DNA from: Sphaerobacter thermophilus DSM 20745
GTDB lineage: Bacteria > Chloroflexota > Chloroflexia > Thermomicrobiales > Thermomicrobiaceae
Direction of reading: 5' to 3'
Assembly (NCBI RefSeq): GCF_000024985.1
Contig: NC_013524.1
Location: 744,001-808,000, forward strand
DNA length: 64,000 nt
Both the position numbers and the translations under genes were made by a program. Each line of letters opens with the position of its first letter. Position 1 is the first letter of the stretch. Below, one piece after another: positions 34,436-43,423 of this stretch. The notes below the pieces were generated by a model. That model did no database searches. It was given only the letters and a program-made list of their open reading frames with translations, and was not told where the DNA came from.

Positions 34436-35077
34436 CTACCCGCTGTTCTCGCGAACAACATCCGCGATCGCCTGCACGATCAGGTAGGACGAGGTCGCAC
34501 CGGGGTCCTGATGGCCGATGCTGCGCTCTCCGAGGTAGCTGGCCCGTCCCTTGGTGGCCAGCATCGGGATCGTTGCCTCCATCCCGGTCCGGGCCGCCGC
34601 CGCGGCGTGGTCGAGCGCGGTGGGCAGATCGAGGCCCTGCTCGACCGCGGCGCGTAGGGCGTCGACAGCCGGGGTGAGCGCATCAACCATCGTCTTCTCA
34701 CCAGGACTGGCTTTACCCCGCGCCTTGATCCCCTCAAGCGCCGCATCGAACGCGGCCAGCACGTCGCGCTCGTCGATGTCGTTCTTCCCGTCGAGCGCGG
34801 TGGCGGCGCGGAGGAAGGCGGTGCCGTAGAGTGGTCCCGCGGCGCCGCCCACGGTCGAGATGAGCGTGGTGGCGGTGGTCTTGAGCAGCGCCGCTGGGGG
34901 CTGCCCGGCCATCGCTTCCACCTTCGGCAGGACGGCGTTGAAGCCACGGGCCATGTTGGTTCCGTGGTCGCCGTCGCCGATCGCCGAGTCCAGGCGGGTC
35001 AACTCCTCGGCGTTCTCTCGCATCACTTCCGTGATGCGGCGCAGGATCTCCAGAGTGATCGCGTCACTGTTCCCCAC
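34436..35077 (-). CDS. dhaL: Dihydroxyacetone kinase ADP-binding subunit
   Basis: DhaL holds the nucleotide that shuttles phosphate from DhaM to dihydroxyacetone on DhaK. From the GTG at 35077 (AGAGGAT upstream) it has 213 residues. Metal/ADP-binding motifs are LDSAIGDGDHGTNMARG near the start, with the Asp cluster, and later TMVDALTPA, AARTGMEATIPMLATKGRASY and HQDPGATSS. A longer frame to 35185 has no family-like sequence. It lies 133 bp after dhaK, with a TGCGT-type repeat in between. The complete DhaKLM set means that the phosphate donor is PEP rather than ATP. Confidence 0.95.
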   Translation of the reverse strand: MGNSDAITLEILRRITEVMRENAEELTRLDSAIGDGDHGTNMARGFNAVLPKVEAMAGQPPAALLKTTATTLISTVGGAAGPLYGTAFLRAATALDGKNDIDERDVLAAFDAALEGIKARGKASPGEKTMVDALTPAVDALRAAVEQGLDLPTALDHAAAAARTGMEATIPMLATKGRASYLGERSIGHQDPGATSSYLIVQAIADVVRENSG

Positions 35078-35210
35078 GGTGCATCCTCTGTTCGAGCTCC
35101 GTGCTGCGTGCTTCGTCCCTGTCACCCCGGCTCCCGCGGCGAGAGCCCCCGAGGGGAGAGCAGAGCGAGACGGATCACGGACCACGAAACACGCAACACG
35201 CCAGGCGCCC

Positions 35211-36212
35211 CTACACGCCCCACCGCAGCGCGGGGGTGTGGACGGGCGCGTCCCACAGGTCGATGAGTTGGTCGTCGAGCCGCAGCAGGGTGATCGACAC
35301 GCCTGCCATCTCGAGCGAGGTGATGTAGTCCCCCACGAGGGACCGAGCGATGGTGATGCCGCGGTCGCTCAGGATTCGGTGTAGCTGGCGGAAGACGATG
35401 TACAGCTCCATGAGCGGGGTACCGCCCATGCCGTTGACGAAGGCCAACACCTGATCGCCCCGGCGGAACGGCAGGTCCTCCAGGATCGGCGTGACCAGCA
35501 TCTCGGTGATTTCATCGGCCGAGGCGAGGGGGAGGCGCTGCCGGCCAGGCTCGCCGTGGATGCCAATGCCGATCTCCATCTCGTTCTCGCCTAGCTCGAA
35601 GGTCGGCTTCCCGGCGGTGGGCACGGTGCAGGACGTCAGCGCCATGCCCATGCTGCGCACGTTCTCGTTGACCTTACGGCAGACGGCTTCGACCTCGTCG
35701 AGGCTCGCCTTGCGCTCGGCGAGCGCGCCGGTGATCTTCTCGGCCAGGACGGTCCCGCCGACACCGCGGCGCCCTGCGGTGTAGAGCGAGTCCTGCACGG
35801 CTACGTCATCGTTGATGATGACGCTGCGGACCTCGATGCCCTCGGCCTGAGCCAGCTCGGCAGCCAGCTCGAAGTTCATGACGTCGCCGGTGTAGTTCTT
35901 CACGATGTGCAGCACGCCTGCGCCGCCGTTGACCGCCTTGGTGGCCTCCAGCATCTGATCGGGCACCGGCGAGGTGAAGACTGCTCCCGGGCAGGCGGCG
36001 TCGAGCATTCCCATGCCGACGAAGCCGCCGTGGAGTGGTTCGTGGCCGCTGCCGCCACCCGATATGACTCCGACCTTGCCCTCGATCGGCGCATCCTTGC
36101 GGATGATGACCTGGAGTTCCGGGTCCACCCGCAGGAGATCGGGATGGGCCGCTGCCATCCCTTCGAGTTCCTCACGGACCACATCCTCCGGGCGGTTGAT
36201 GAGCTTCTTCAT
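35211..36212 (-). CDS. dhaK: Dihydroxyacetone kinase substrate-binding subunit
   Basis: DhaK binds dihydroxyacetone covalently through a His and receives the phosphate. The ATG at 36212 has AAGGAG seven bases upstream and gives 333 residues beginning [12 protein letters not shown], typical of the family. Motifs are [16 protein letters not shown] (substrate pocket), [11 protein letters not shown], and GIGIHGEPG, which carries the hemiaminal-forming His. An ATG further upstream adds only low-complexity Pro/Ala sequence. It follows glpF after 87 bp. No glycerol dehydrogenase is seen in the window, so the dihydroxyacetone may come from outside or from a gene elsewhere. Confidence 0.95.
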   Translation of the reverse strand: MKKLINRPEDVVREELEGMAAAHPDLLRVDPELQVIIRKDAPIEGKVGVISGGGSGHEPLHGGFVGMGMLDAACPGAVFTSPVPDQMLEATKAVNGGAGVLHIVKNYTGDVMNFELAAELAQAEGIEVRSVIINDDVAVQDSLYTAGRRGVGGTVLAEKITGALAERKASLDEVEAVCRKVNENVRSMGMALTSCTVPTAGKPTFELGENEMEIGIGIHGEPGRQRLPLASADEITEMLVTPILEDLPFRRGDQVLAFVNGMGGTPLMELYIVFRQLHRILSDRGITIARSLVGDYITSLEMAGVSITLLRLDDQLIDLWDAPVHTPALRWGV

Positions 36213-36299
36213 GCAGAACTCCTTCGCTGCGGTCGACGCCGGAGGAGCACCGGCCGGTGGCCGGTCGGTCACCGGCCGGTGCAGCTCATGCGATGTCGG

Positions 36300-37259
36300 T
36301 TAGTCGGCCGGTGCGGCGCGGCCGCGCTCCTCGGGGCGCTCTTCCTCAGGGCGCTCCTCGACGGCCCGGCCCTCGACCTCCAGGTCGGGCGCCGGTTGCA
36401 CGCCGCGGGCCTTGAGCACGTCGTGGATGAACACGTCGTAGATGAAGGCGCCGATCACGCCGCCGACGATCGGCCCGACGATCGGCACCCACCAGTAGGA
36501 GTTGATGCCGGGGAACGCCCATTGGCCCCAGCCGGCCAGGTAGGCAAACAGCCGCGGCCCGAAGTCGCGGGCCGGGTTGATGGCGTACCCGGCGTTGGCG
36601 CCGTAGGACATACCGATCGCCGCGACGATCAGGCCGACGATGAACGGCCCGAGGTTCGACCGCGGCGCGAGGTTGAGGGTGTCCACCACAGCCAGGATCA
36701 GGAGCACCAGCAGCGCGGTGCCGATCACCTGGTCGATGAATGGACCGATCAGGCTGTCACCGAAGTACGGTGCCGGGAAGGTGGCAAAGATGCTGAAGGT
36801 CGTGTTGCCGCCCTCGCCGTCGCGGACGATGCCGGATGCGCTCTCAAAGGCGCCGATCGCGTCGCGGTAGTTCACGAACACGAGCGCGGCAGCGACGAAG
36901 GCACCGAGGATCTGGGCGATGATGTAGCCGGGCACTTTCGACCAGGGGAAACCCCGCTTGACGGCGAAGGCGATCGTCACCGCCGGGTTGATGTGAGCGC
37001 CGGTGATGCCACCCGCCACATACACCCCGAAGGTCACCGCCAGGGCCCATCCCCAGGTGATCAGAAGCCAGTCGCCAGAAGCGAGGAAGATCGTTGTCGG
37101 CTCGGCGGCCCGTCCCGAGGAGTTCAGGGCAGCCACAGCCATTGCAACTACACCATCACCGAACATGATCAGGATGAACGTGCCGAGGAACTCCGCGAGC
37201 AACTCACCCCAGATGGTGGCACGCCATCCGGTCTTGCCCAGGGTCGTCGGACTGGCCAT
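36300..37259 (-). CDS. glpF: Glycerol uptake facilitator (aquaglyceroporin)
   Basis: The 319-residue membrane protein has both NPA motifs, GAHINPAVTIAFAV and GYAINPARDFGPRL. The Asp after the second motif (NPARD) is the mark of glycerol facilitators rather than water-only channels. Six membrane helices and two half-helices fit. The C-terminal 30 residues are a Glu/Arg/Pro-rich tail (EERPEEERPEERG), an extension not typical for GlpF. AAGGAG precedes the ATG. It is the first gene of the operon glpF-dhaK-dhaL-glpK-dhaM-ptsH-ptsI, so glycerol entry and its two possible phosphorylation routes are expressed together. Confidence 0.95.
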   Translation of the reverse strand: MASPTTLGKTGWRATIWGELLAEFLGTFILIMFGDGVVAMAVAALNSSGRAAEPTTIFLASGDWLLITWGWALAVTFGVYVAGGITGAHINPAVTIAFAVKRGFPWSKVPGYIIAQILGAFVAAALVFVNYRDAIGAFESASGIVRDGEGGNTTFSIFATFPAPYFGDSLIGPFIDQVIGTALLVLLILAVVDTLNLAPRSNLGPFIVGLIVAAIGMSYGANAGYAINPARDFGPRLFAYLAGWGQWAFPGINSYWWVPIVGPIVGGVIGAFIYDVFIHDVLKARGVQPAPDLEVEGRAVEERPEEERPEERGRAAPAD

Positions 37260-37277
37260 CGAGTGCTCCTTCCTCCA

Positions 37278-37377
37278 CCCGCCGGGAGGCGGGGGCGATC
37301 AACCCCGGTAGAAGGACACCGAACTGTACGAGTGGAACTGATGTGTCGTGGAGGATCCTCACGCGGTGCGCCGCGTG
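37278..37377 (-). promoter_or_regulatory. Hairpins upstream of glpF
   Basis: Two dyads lie in the 278-bp region that must hold the glpF operon promoter. CCCGCC-GGGA-GGCGGG (37278-37293) sits close to the Shine-Dalgarno and could limit ribosome access. CACGCGG-TGCG-CCGCGTG (37360-37377) lies further upstream and may be an operator. A TTGATA near 37475 is a possible -35 but no good -10 accompanies it. Confidence 0.4.
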
Positions 37378-37537
37378 GGGACGGCCATCCCCGCCCCTCC
37401 TCTCACTCGCCGTGAAGGCATGGTTGCCAGTCGTCGACGTGATTGCACCCAGGCCACTCGTCGCCAGGTACTATCAACCGATCCGGCCCGAGGCTGATCG
37501 TCTTCCCCTGGCTCCCCCTGTCCTAGGGATCGCCGGA

Positions 37538-38782
37538 TCAGCGCAGTGAACCGGATCGGTTGAGGGTCCGTGACGACCCGGGTGTGGCCGGGACGCCAAT
37601 CCGCTCGGGAATGGCTCGCCATGCCCACAGCCCTATTACCAGTAGCAGCGCTCCCATAACCAGGAACGTCGCTCGGATACTGATTGCTGCCGCAAGACTC
37701 GCACCACCGAGCGGACCGACGAAGCCGCCGAGGGAGGTCGCCGCCGCGGTGAAGCCGTAGATGGCGCCGCGCCGCTCTGGCGGGGTCAGGTGGGCGACGA
37801 TGGCGTTGGCCGTGGGTAGGGCGCCCCCGACTGCAAGCCCGAAGACGGCCTGCAGGAGGATCAACTGCCCGACCGACTGCACCCCTGCCTGCGGCAGGTA
37901 GAGCAGTCCGGACAGCACGATGCTGACCAGCAGGATGGGCCGGGTGCCGAAGCGGTCACCCGCGCGCCCGAGCAGCACCGACGCCAGGGCGCTGGTCAGG
38001 CCCATCACCCCCATCGTGATCCCAGCGAGGGAGGCGACGCCGCTGGCGCGGTTGGCGAGCTGCTCGACGTACAGAGGCATAATCGGCTGGATGGCGCTGC
38101 TGGCCGCGCGCAGGCCGAACAGCACCAGGATCATGGCGAGCATCGCGGGGGCGACGAGCAATGCTCGCATTGACACGCGCTCGGAGGCATCCTCGTCGCG
38201 CGGGACGGGTCGCTCGAAGTTCTCCTGCACCAGGACGAGGACCAGGACGCCCGAGATGAACAAGAGCGAGCCGGCCAGCACGAAAGTGGGGCGGTACCCG
38301 ATCGTGTCACCCAGGACGCCGCCCAGCAGCGGGCCGACCGACGAGCCGGAGAAGATGGCCATCTGCATCAGGCCAAGGCTGTAGCCCAGGCGCTCCTTCG
38401 GCACGGTCGTGGCGACCAGCGCGGTGGACGCGGTGACGGTGCCGGTCAACCCCCCTTCGACGAAGCGCAGCGCCAGCAGGTGCCACGGACTGGTGGCGAG
38501 GGCCATCAGCCCAATGGTGCAAGAGCCGACGAACATGGCGCGGAGCACCATCGGCTTGCGGCCGTAGCGGTCGGCCACGAAGCCCCAGAGCGGGGCAGTC
38601 ACGGCCATAATGGCGGCCCCGCCCCCGTTGATCAGTCCCGACCAGAGGGCCTGCTGCTCCATCGATTCGGCACCAAGGTCGCCGAGGAAAAGAGGAAGGA
38701 AGGGAGTGCGCAGGCTGAATCCGATGATGGTCAGCGTCTGTGCCAACCACAGCGCATAAAGCGTTCGTTGCCACGAGGTCAT
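37538..38782 (-). CDS. MFS transporter (probable drug/H+ antiporter)
   Basis: The 414-residue protein has twelve predicted membrane helices in two halves. The A-type motif after helix 2, GFVADRYGRKPMVLRAMFVG, is complete, with the matching motif GRAGDRFGTRPILLV in the second half. LGYSLGLMQMAIFSGSSVGPLLGG is like motif C of antiporters in the 12-TM drug family. Relatives include MdtG-like exporters. Substrate cannot be inferred. It is monocistronic between the glpF promoter region and the divergent antiporter gene. Confidence 0.88.
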   Translation of the reverse strand: MTSWQRTLYALWLAQTLTIIGFSLRTPFLPLFLGDLGAESMEQQALWSGLINGGGAAIMAVTAPLWGFVADRYGRKPMVLRAMFVGSCTIGLMALATSPWHLLALRFVEGGLTGTVTASTALVATTVPKERLGYSLGLMQMAIFSGSSVGPLLGGVLGDTIGYRPTFVLAGSLLFISGVLVLVLVQENFERPVPRDEDASERVSMRALLVAPAMLAMILVLFGLRAASSAIQPIMPLYVEQLANRASGVASLAGITMGVMGLTSALASVLLGRAGDRFGTRPILLVSIVLSGLLYLPQAGVQSVGQLILLQAVFGLAVGGALPTANAIVAHLTPPERRGAIYGFTAAATSLGGFVGPLGGASLAAAISIRATFLVMGALLLVIGLWAWRAIPERIGVPATPGSSRTLNRSGSLR

Positions 38783-39011
38783 GCGAGCGTGTCCCCCACC
38801 GGTCCGGCATGCCGGATTCTAGAGTCTACGGGACCCACCGCTCACGGGCAATGGCTCAGGACATCGGCTTTTCGCCGGTTCTTCGCGCTGGTGGTGGAGA
38901 GGGTGCAGGCGAGCCTGCGGCGACTTGGTTCTGGCCGGGGTGGTGCGATAGCATTGCGGCTTTCGGGTTCGAGGAGTGACCGAAGCGAACTGCGAAGGAG
39001 AACGACGCCGC

Positions 39012-40856
39012 GTGGAACTCACACAGCAACTCGTTATCACCGGCACGAGCATCCTGGTCGCCGCGGCGGTGGTGCAGGTGCTGGCGCTCCGCACCCCGAT
39101 CCCGTCGATCTTGCTCTACCTGGGCATCGGCATCCTGCTGGGGCCGAGTGTCTTCGGTCTGCTGGCGACCAATCACCTGGGTGACACCCTGACCGCGGTC
39201 GTCCAGCTCGCGGTCGCTATCATCGTGTTCGAGGGCGCCTTCTCGCTCGAGGGCTACTACCTGCGTCAGGTCCAGGCGCCGGTCCGCAACCTGGTGACCC
39301 TGGGCGTGCTGGTCACACTCGTCGGGGGCGCCCTGGTGGCACGCGGCGTCGCCGGCTTGAGCTGGCCGCTGGCCATCCAGTACGCCGCGCTGGTGTCGGT
39401 GACGGGGCCGACCGTGATCACGCCGCTGCTGCAGCGGGTGCGGGTGCGCGGCCGTGTGCGGGCCACACTGGCCGGCGAGGGCGTGATCGTCGACCCGATC
39501 GGCGCGGTTATCGCGCTGGTGGTCTTCAATATCATCCGGGCGTCGGACCTCGACCTGGGGGCCGCAGCCATCCACGCGGGGACGCGCCTGCTGATCGGGG
39601 CGGCCTGGGGTGCCGTCGGCGGCGTGCTGCTCCTGCTAGTGCTGCGGCGACTGGGCGAGGAGCCGAGCCGGGTGGCGCGGATCATGGCCATCGCCGGGGC
39701 CGCGGCGATCTATACGGCCATCGAGTCGGTGATGCCGGAGACGGGGCTGGCGGCCGTCGTGGTCGCCGGGCTGCTCCTCGGGAACGCCGAGTTCCCCCAC
39801 CGGGAGGAAGTCCATGAGTTCAAGGGCGACATCACCATGATCGTCATCGCCACCGTGTACCTGCTGCTGGCCGCGACGCTGGATCCGTCGGACCTGGGCG
39901 AACTCGGCTGGCGTGGCCCGGTGGCGGTGCTGCTGATGATGGTGCTGGTGCGCCCGGCGGGGGTCGTCCTCAGTACCCTGCGCTCGGCGCTCTCCTGGCG
40001 CGAGCGTGCCTTTGTGGCGGCCATTGGGCCGCGGGGGGTGGTGGCGGCCTCGCTGGCCACCCTGGTGGCCCTGAACCTGGATGCGGCGGGCGTAGCGGGC
40101 GCTCCGGCGCTGCTCGGCCTCGTCTTCCTGACGATCGTCATCACCATCGCCGTGCAGGCGAGCTACGCGGGCTGGTTGGCTCAGCGATTGGGGGTCATAC
40201 CGATGGACGTGCTCATCATCGGAGGCGGCAAGGTCGGGCGGATGCTGGCGAAGGAGCTCCTCGACGCCGGGGAGGACATCACGGTGATCGAGCAGGACCC
40301 CGACGTGGCCGAACGGGCCCGGCAGCTCGGCGCTCATGTCGTCCTGGGCGACGGAACCGATGCCGAGGTTCTGAAGCGCGCCGGGATCACCCACGCCAAG
40401 GCGGTCGTGGCCACCACCGGGTCGGACAAGGACAACCTGCTCGCGTTGCAGATCGCCCGGACGCGCTTCGGCCGGCAGAAGCTGGTCTCGCGCGTCAACG
40501 ACCCGGAGGCGGTGGAGAGCTTCAAGGCGGCCGGCATCCAGGTGCTGAACCCGGCGCGGGCCACGGCGATGATCCTGGCCAACCTGGTGCGCCGCCCCAC
40601 GCTCTTCCGGCTCCTCAGCGAAGTCCAAGCCCAGGGCGCCGACGTAATAGAAGTGGTGGTGGGGAGCGATGGAGTCGTCGGACGCCCGTTGCGCGAGGTG
40701 CCGTTGCCGCGCGACGTGCTCATCCTCCTCGTCCGCCGCAACGGGCGGCAGGTCATCCCGCACGGGGATACTGTGCTGCAGCCGGGCGACGCGGTGACCC
40801 TGGTCGGCGGTCGCGGCTCGACGAGCGAGGCGGCTCGCCTCCTCGAGGGCTCCTGA
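39012..40856 (+). CDS. Cation:proton antiporter with TrkA-type domains
   Basis: The GTG at 39012 has AAGGAG upstream and gives 614 residues; a GTG at 38976 is an alternative with a less suitable site. The first about 390 residues form a CPA1/NhaP-like membrane domain with some twelve helices, with the pore-region VTGPTVITPLLQ and VDPIGAVIALVV, where the Asp should take part in ion binding. A TrkA-N/RCK domain follows (MDVLIIGGGKVGRMLAKELLD, GDGTDAEVLKRAGI), then a TrkA-C domain (VGRPLREVPLPRDVLI). Such proteins exchange K+ or Na+ for H+ and are gated by nucleotide binding to the RCK part. It is likely a K+/Na+ homeostasis system; neighbours add nothing. Confidence 0.9.
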   Translation: MELTQQLVITGTSILVAAAVVQVLALRTPIPSILLYLGIGILLGPSVFGLLATNHLGDTLTAVVQLAVAIIVFEGAFSLEGYYLRQVQAPVRNLVTLGVLVTLVGGALVARGVAGLSWPLAIQYAALVSVTGPTVITPLLQRVRVRGRVRATLAGEGVIVDPIGAVIALVVFNIIRASDLDLGAAAIHAGTRLLIGAAWGAVGGVLLLLVLRRLGEEPSRVARIMAIAGAAAIYTAIESVMPETGLAAVVVAGLLLGNAEFPHREEVHEFKGDITMIVIATVYLLLAATLDPSDLGELGWRGPVAVLLMMVLVRPAGVVLSTLRSALSWRERAFVAAIGPRGVVAASLATLVALNLDAAGVAGAPALLGLVFLTIVITIAVQASYAGWLAQRLGVIPMDVLIIGGGKVGRMLAKELLDAGEDITVIEQDPDVAERARQLGAHVVLGDGTDAEVLKRAGITHAKAVVATTGSDKDNLLALQIARTRFGRQKLVSRVNDPEAVESFKAAGIQVLNPARATAMILANLVRRPTLFRLLSEVQAQGADVIEVVVGSDGVVGRPLREVPLPRDVLILLVRRNGRQVIPHGDTVLQPGDAVTLVGGRGSTSEAARLLEGS

Positions 40857-41105
40857 CTCCGGAAGGTTGCATTCCCGTAACTTTTCGGTGCTCATGTGAT
40901 GTCAGGCGCCCGACACATTCGTTTAATCGCGTGACACCGGTCGAGCCCCGGTTGCGAAGCTGGGGGTGTTCAACTTCGGGGAATGCCGCCAGCACGCGGA
41001 GAACGGCGCCCATTGGGCGTCGTGCCGGGGGCGAAATATCCGGGGGTAGACCAACCGGGCTCGCCGATGCCTGACCAGATGGACGTCTCAGGGTGGAGGG
41101 CATCA

Positions 41106-41876
41106 ATGCGCATCGTAGTTATCGATCCGGACCAGACGGCTACCCGTCTCGTCGGATTCATCCTCGGTGAGGCCGGGCACACCGTGGTTCAGGCAACGAC
41201 GGCGGCCGCGGGGCTCCACGCGGTGTTCGAGCGGGAGACCGACGCGGTGCTGTTGGAGGCGGAGCTGCCGGACCTGGACGGCTGGGAGCTGTGCAAGGAG
41301 CTGCGAGGGCGGCGCTACACCGGGCCGCTGATCTTCGTCAGCGAGCAGGGCAGCACCCGGGCCAAGGTGCGCGCCTTCGAGCACGGCGCCGATGACTTCA
41401 TCGTCGAGCCCTACGACCCGGCCGAGTTGGTGGCGCGGGTGGGGGCGGTGGCGCGCCGTTGCCAGCGGGCGGACTACCAGGCGATGGGCACGGTGCTGAA
41501 GGTGGGGGACGTCGAGCTGGCGATTGGGGAGTTGACGGTGCGAGTGGCCGGGCGGGAGCCGGTGCTGCTGACGCCGACGGAGATGCGGCTGTTGGAGTGT
41601 CTGATGCGCAACAGTCAGATCACCATCAGCCGGGAGACGTTGATCGAGCGGACGTGGGGGTACGACTTTGTGGGGGAGAGCAACCGGGTGGATGTGTACA
41701 TCAGCCGGTTGCGCAAGAAGCTGGAGCGGGACCCGGCGGCGCCGGAGTACCTGCACACGGTGCGGGGCGTGGGCTACGTCTTCCGCCCCGCGCCACGACG
41801 CGCCAACGTCGTTGCCCTGCCGTCAAGCGTCGGCGTCAACGGCCACGTGGAGGACTTCATCCAGTCAATCGGCTGA
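41106..41876 (+). CDS. Atypical OmpR-family response regulator
   Basis: The ATG at 41106 (GGAGGG seven bases upstream) gives 256 residues: a receiver domain (about 1-118) and an OmpR/PhoB-type winged helix (about 130-226), whose recognition helix lies in ESNRVDVYISRLRKKLE. The receiver departs from the rule at two key places. The phosphoacceptor position, normally Asp in the strand before LPDLDG, is Glu 51 (LLEAELPD). The conserved Lys of the KP pair is Glu 101 (VEPYDP). Asp 7 and Asp 9 and the Thr/Ser position (Ser 79) remain. The protein probably cannot be phosphorylated and may be held in an active-like state. No kinase gene is adjacent. The last 25 residues are an uncommon tail. Confidence 0.92.
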   Translation: MRIVVIDPDQTATRLVGFILGEAGHTVVQATTAAAGLHAVFERETDAVLLEAELPDLDGWELCKELRGRRYTGPLIFVSEQGSTRAKVRAFEHGADDFIVEPYDPAELVARVGAVARRCQRADYQAMGTVLKVGDVELAIGELTVRVAGREPVLLTPTEMRLLECLMRNSQITISRETLIERTWGYDFVGESNRVDVYISRLRKKLERDPAAPEYLHTVRGVGYVFRPAPRRANVVALPSSVGVNGHVEDFIQSIG

Positions 41877-41983
41877 CGGCCGCCTGCCGGCAGCTCAGGA
41901 CGCGGAGCCGGTCCGACCTATCGGCGGCACAACCAGTTGCCCGGCGACACCGGTTCGGCCATAATCGGTCCGGGTGAGGTGGT

Positions 41984-42020
41984 GCCCCGGCAGGGTCGGC
42001 TTTGCCTGCCGCGCCGGGGC
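41984..42020 (+). terminator. GC-rich hairpin before the small membrane gene
   Basis: GCCCCGGC (41984-41991) pairs with GCCGGGGC (42013-42020), and the inner GGCAGG/CCTGCC pairs extend the stem. It stands about 108 bp after the response-regulator stop and 27 bp before the TTG start of the next gene. Termination of the regulator transcript is likely, although no U-tract follows. Confidence 0.45.
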
Positions 42021-42047
42021 TGTGGGACTGGTTGAGGAGGATCGTTC

Positions 42048-42251
42048 TTGATTAAGAAGATTTGGGTGCCGGCGGTCATCCTTCCGGTGATCATCTGCGC
42101 CTTCATCTTCCTGATGATCGTCGGGATCGGTGAGTCCCTGCTCTTTACGTCGATCGAGATTTCGGGTGAGGCGGCCGTCGCGCTGGGCGTGTCGCTCCTG
42201 ACGATCATCGCTGGGGTGTCGTGGTTCGTGGCCCGGCGGGTCGACGAGTAG
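42048..42251 (+). CDS. Small two-helix membrane protein
   Basis: A TTG start (42048) with GAGGAGG seven bases upstream is well supported. The 67-residue product starts MIKKIWVPAVILPVIICAFI and has two membrane helices (about 8-28 and 44-62) with a short acidic loop (SIEISGE) and a basic end, AVRRVDE-like (FVARRVDE). It matches no family I can name. The next gene (SDR) starts 19 bp later, so the two may be cotranscribed. A small accessory subunit or a stress-type membrane peptide is possible, but there is no direct evidence. Confidence 0.7.
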   Translation: MIKKIWVPAVILPVIICAFIFLMIVGIGESLLFTSIEISGEAAVALGVSLLTIIAGVSWFVARRVDE

Positions 42252-42270
42252 CTCCGGAGGGGGCGCCCGC

Positions 42271-42984
42271 ATGACGGCCCTCCGCGGCAAGGTCGCGCTG
42301 ATTACCGGCGCTGGCAGTGGCGTCGGTCGCGCGACCGCCCTGCGGCTGGCGCGGGAGGGCGTAGGCGTCGGCTTGCTCGGCCGGCGTCCTGAGCCGTTGC
42401 AGGAAACCGCGACCGCGGTGCGCCGCATCGGCGGGCAAGCGGTCGTGCTCCCGGCCGACGCAGCGGACGAGGTGGCCGTGGGCACCGCGGTGGCACAGCT
42501 CGCGGGCGATCTCGGCGGTATCGACGCCCTGGTCTACAGCGCCGGGGTCGGCCTCTACGGGCCGGTCGAGCACTACTCGCTCACCGACTGGCAGCAGACA
42601 TTCGCCACCAACGTCACGGGCCTCTTCCTCTGTGCCCGAGCCGTGCTGCCGTTCCTCCGGCGGCGTGGCGGCGGCCACATCATCGCCATCTCCTCCGGCG
42701 CCGGGCGCCGCGGCTACGCCAATCTGGCCGCTTACTCCGCCTCGAAGTTCGCCGTCATCGGCTTCATGGAATCCCTGGCCGAGGAGGTCGGGCCGGACGG
42801 GATCAAGTGCAGCACGATCCTGCCCGGCAGCATCCTCACCGACTTCGGCCCGAGCACGCGCGCCGAGAAGCGCGCGAGCGGGAAGAAGTACCTCGACCCC
42901 GAGGACGTGGCCGACGCGATCCACTACCTCCTGACCCAACCCGACCACGCCTGGGCTCAGCAGATCAACCTCTGGCCGTTCTGA
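42271..42984 (+). CDS. Short-chain dehydrogenase/reductase
   Basis: The 237-residue protein is a classical SDR: cofactor motif TGAGSGVGRATALRLA, the NAG-type strand VYSAGVGLYG, the catalytic Ser in IIAISSGAGRRG, and YSASKFAV with the Tyr and Lys of the YxxxK pair. Asn in ATNVTGLF completes the tetrad. The Arg/Arg after strand 2 (LGRRPEPL) suggests NADPH. The end GAWAQQINLWPF-like segment is usual for the family. Substrates of SDRs cannot be read from sequence. It lies directly downstream of the small membrane protein and ahead of a repeat cluster. Confidence 0.9.
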   Translation: MTALRGKVALITGAGSGVGRATALRLAREGVGVGLLGRRPEPLQETATAVRRIGGQAVVLPADAADEVAVGTAVAQLAGDLGGIDALVYSAGVGLYGPVEHYSLTDWQQTFATNVTGLFLCARAVLPFLRRRGGGHIIAISSGAGRRGYANLAAYSASKFAVIGFMESLAEEVGPDGIKCSTILPGSILTDFGPSTRAEKRASGKKYLDPEDVADAIHYLLTQPDHAWAQQINLWPF

Positions 42985-43377
42985 CCCCGAGCGCACTCCG
43001 TGCGTGGACAAACCACATGCGGGCGAATGCGCATGGCTTCGGAGTGCGGCGACCTGAGCCGCCGCGTTGGTATGGCGCGGCATCAGCCGCGCTGGGAACT
43101 GAAGGGGCTGGGGACGCGGCGCCGGGCGGGGTGCCGAATCGGCTCTGCCTGTGTGTGGCCATCGCAGCCCCTTCAGTGGGCTTTCCCGCTATTCAGCCCG
43201 GGGATAAACCCCCGGGCCCTCACCGATCGGCGGACACTTATCATCTGGGTCTGAGTCCTGCTGCGCCCCAGCCCGCTTTAGCGGGCTTCGCCTTGTCAGC
43301 CCGGGGGTTTACCCCCGGGCACGTGCTATCAGACCGGCGTTCAGCCCCGGGCACATGCCGACTTCTGAAAACAGAAA
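42985..43377. repeat. Right half of the composite inverted repeat
   Basis: This region without genes holds an incomplete copy of the composite element. A hairpin GGAGTGCGGCG..GCCGCCGCGTTGG begins near 43040, and a worn left inner arm (GGGAACTGAAGGGGCTGG) is at 43093-43111. The central spacer (about 43112-43166) has GTGCCGAATCGG as in copy 2. The intact right inner arm CAGCCCCTTCAGTGGGCTTT is at 43165-43184, followed by a GGGGATAAACCCCCGGG palindrome and the right outer arm at 43269-43325 (CAGCCCGCTTTAGCGGGCTT). The left outer arm is missing. The remaining bases to 43377 carry a fragment, CAGCCCCGGGCACATGCC. Confidence 0.75.
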
Positions 43378-43403
43378 CCCCCGGCGGGGATCCCCGCCGG
43401 GGG
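43378..43403 (-). terminator. Intrinsic terminator of the sigma-factor gene
   Basis: A perfect 26-bp palindrome (CCCCCGGCGGGGA and its complement) starts 21 bp after the stop of the sigma gene. On the minus strand it is followed by TTTCTGTTTT, a good U-tract. This is the clearest rho-independent terminator in the window. Confidence 0.88.
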
Positions 43404-43423
43404 TGAACTGTTCGGCTGGAACG

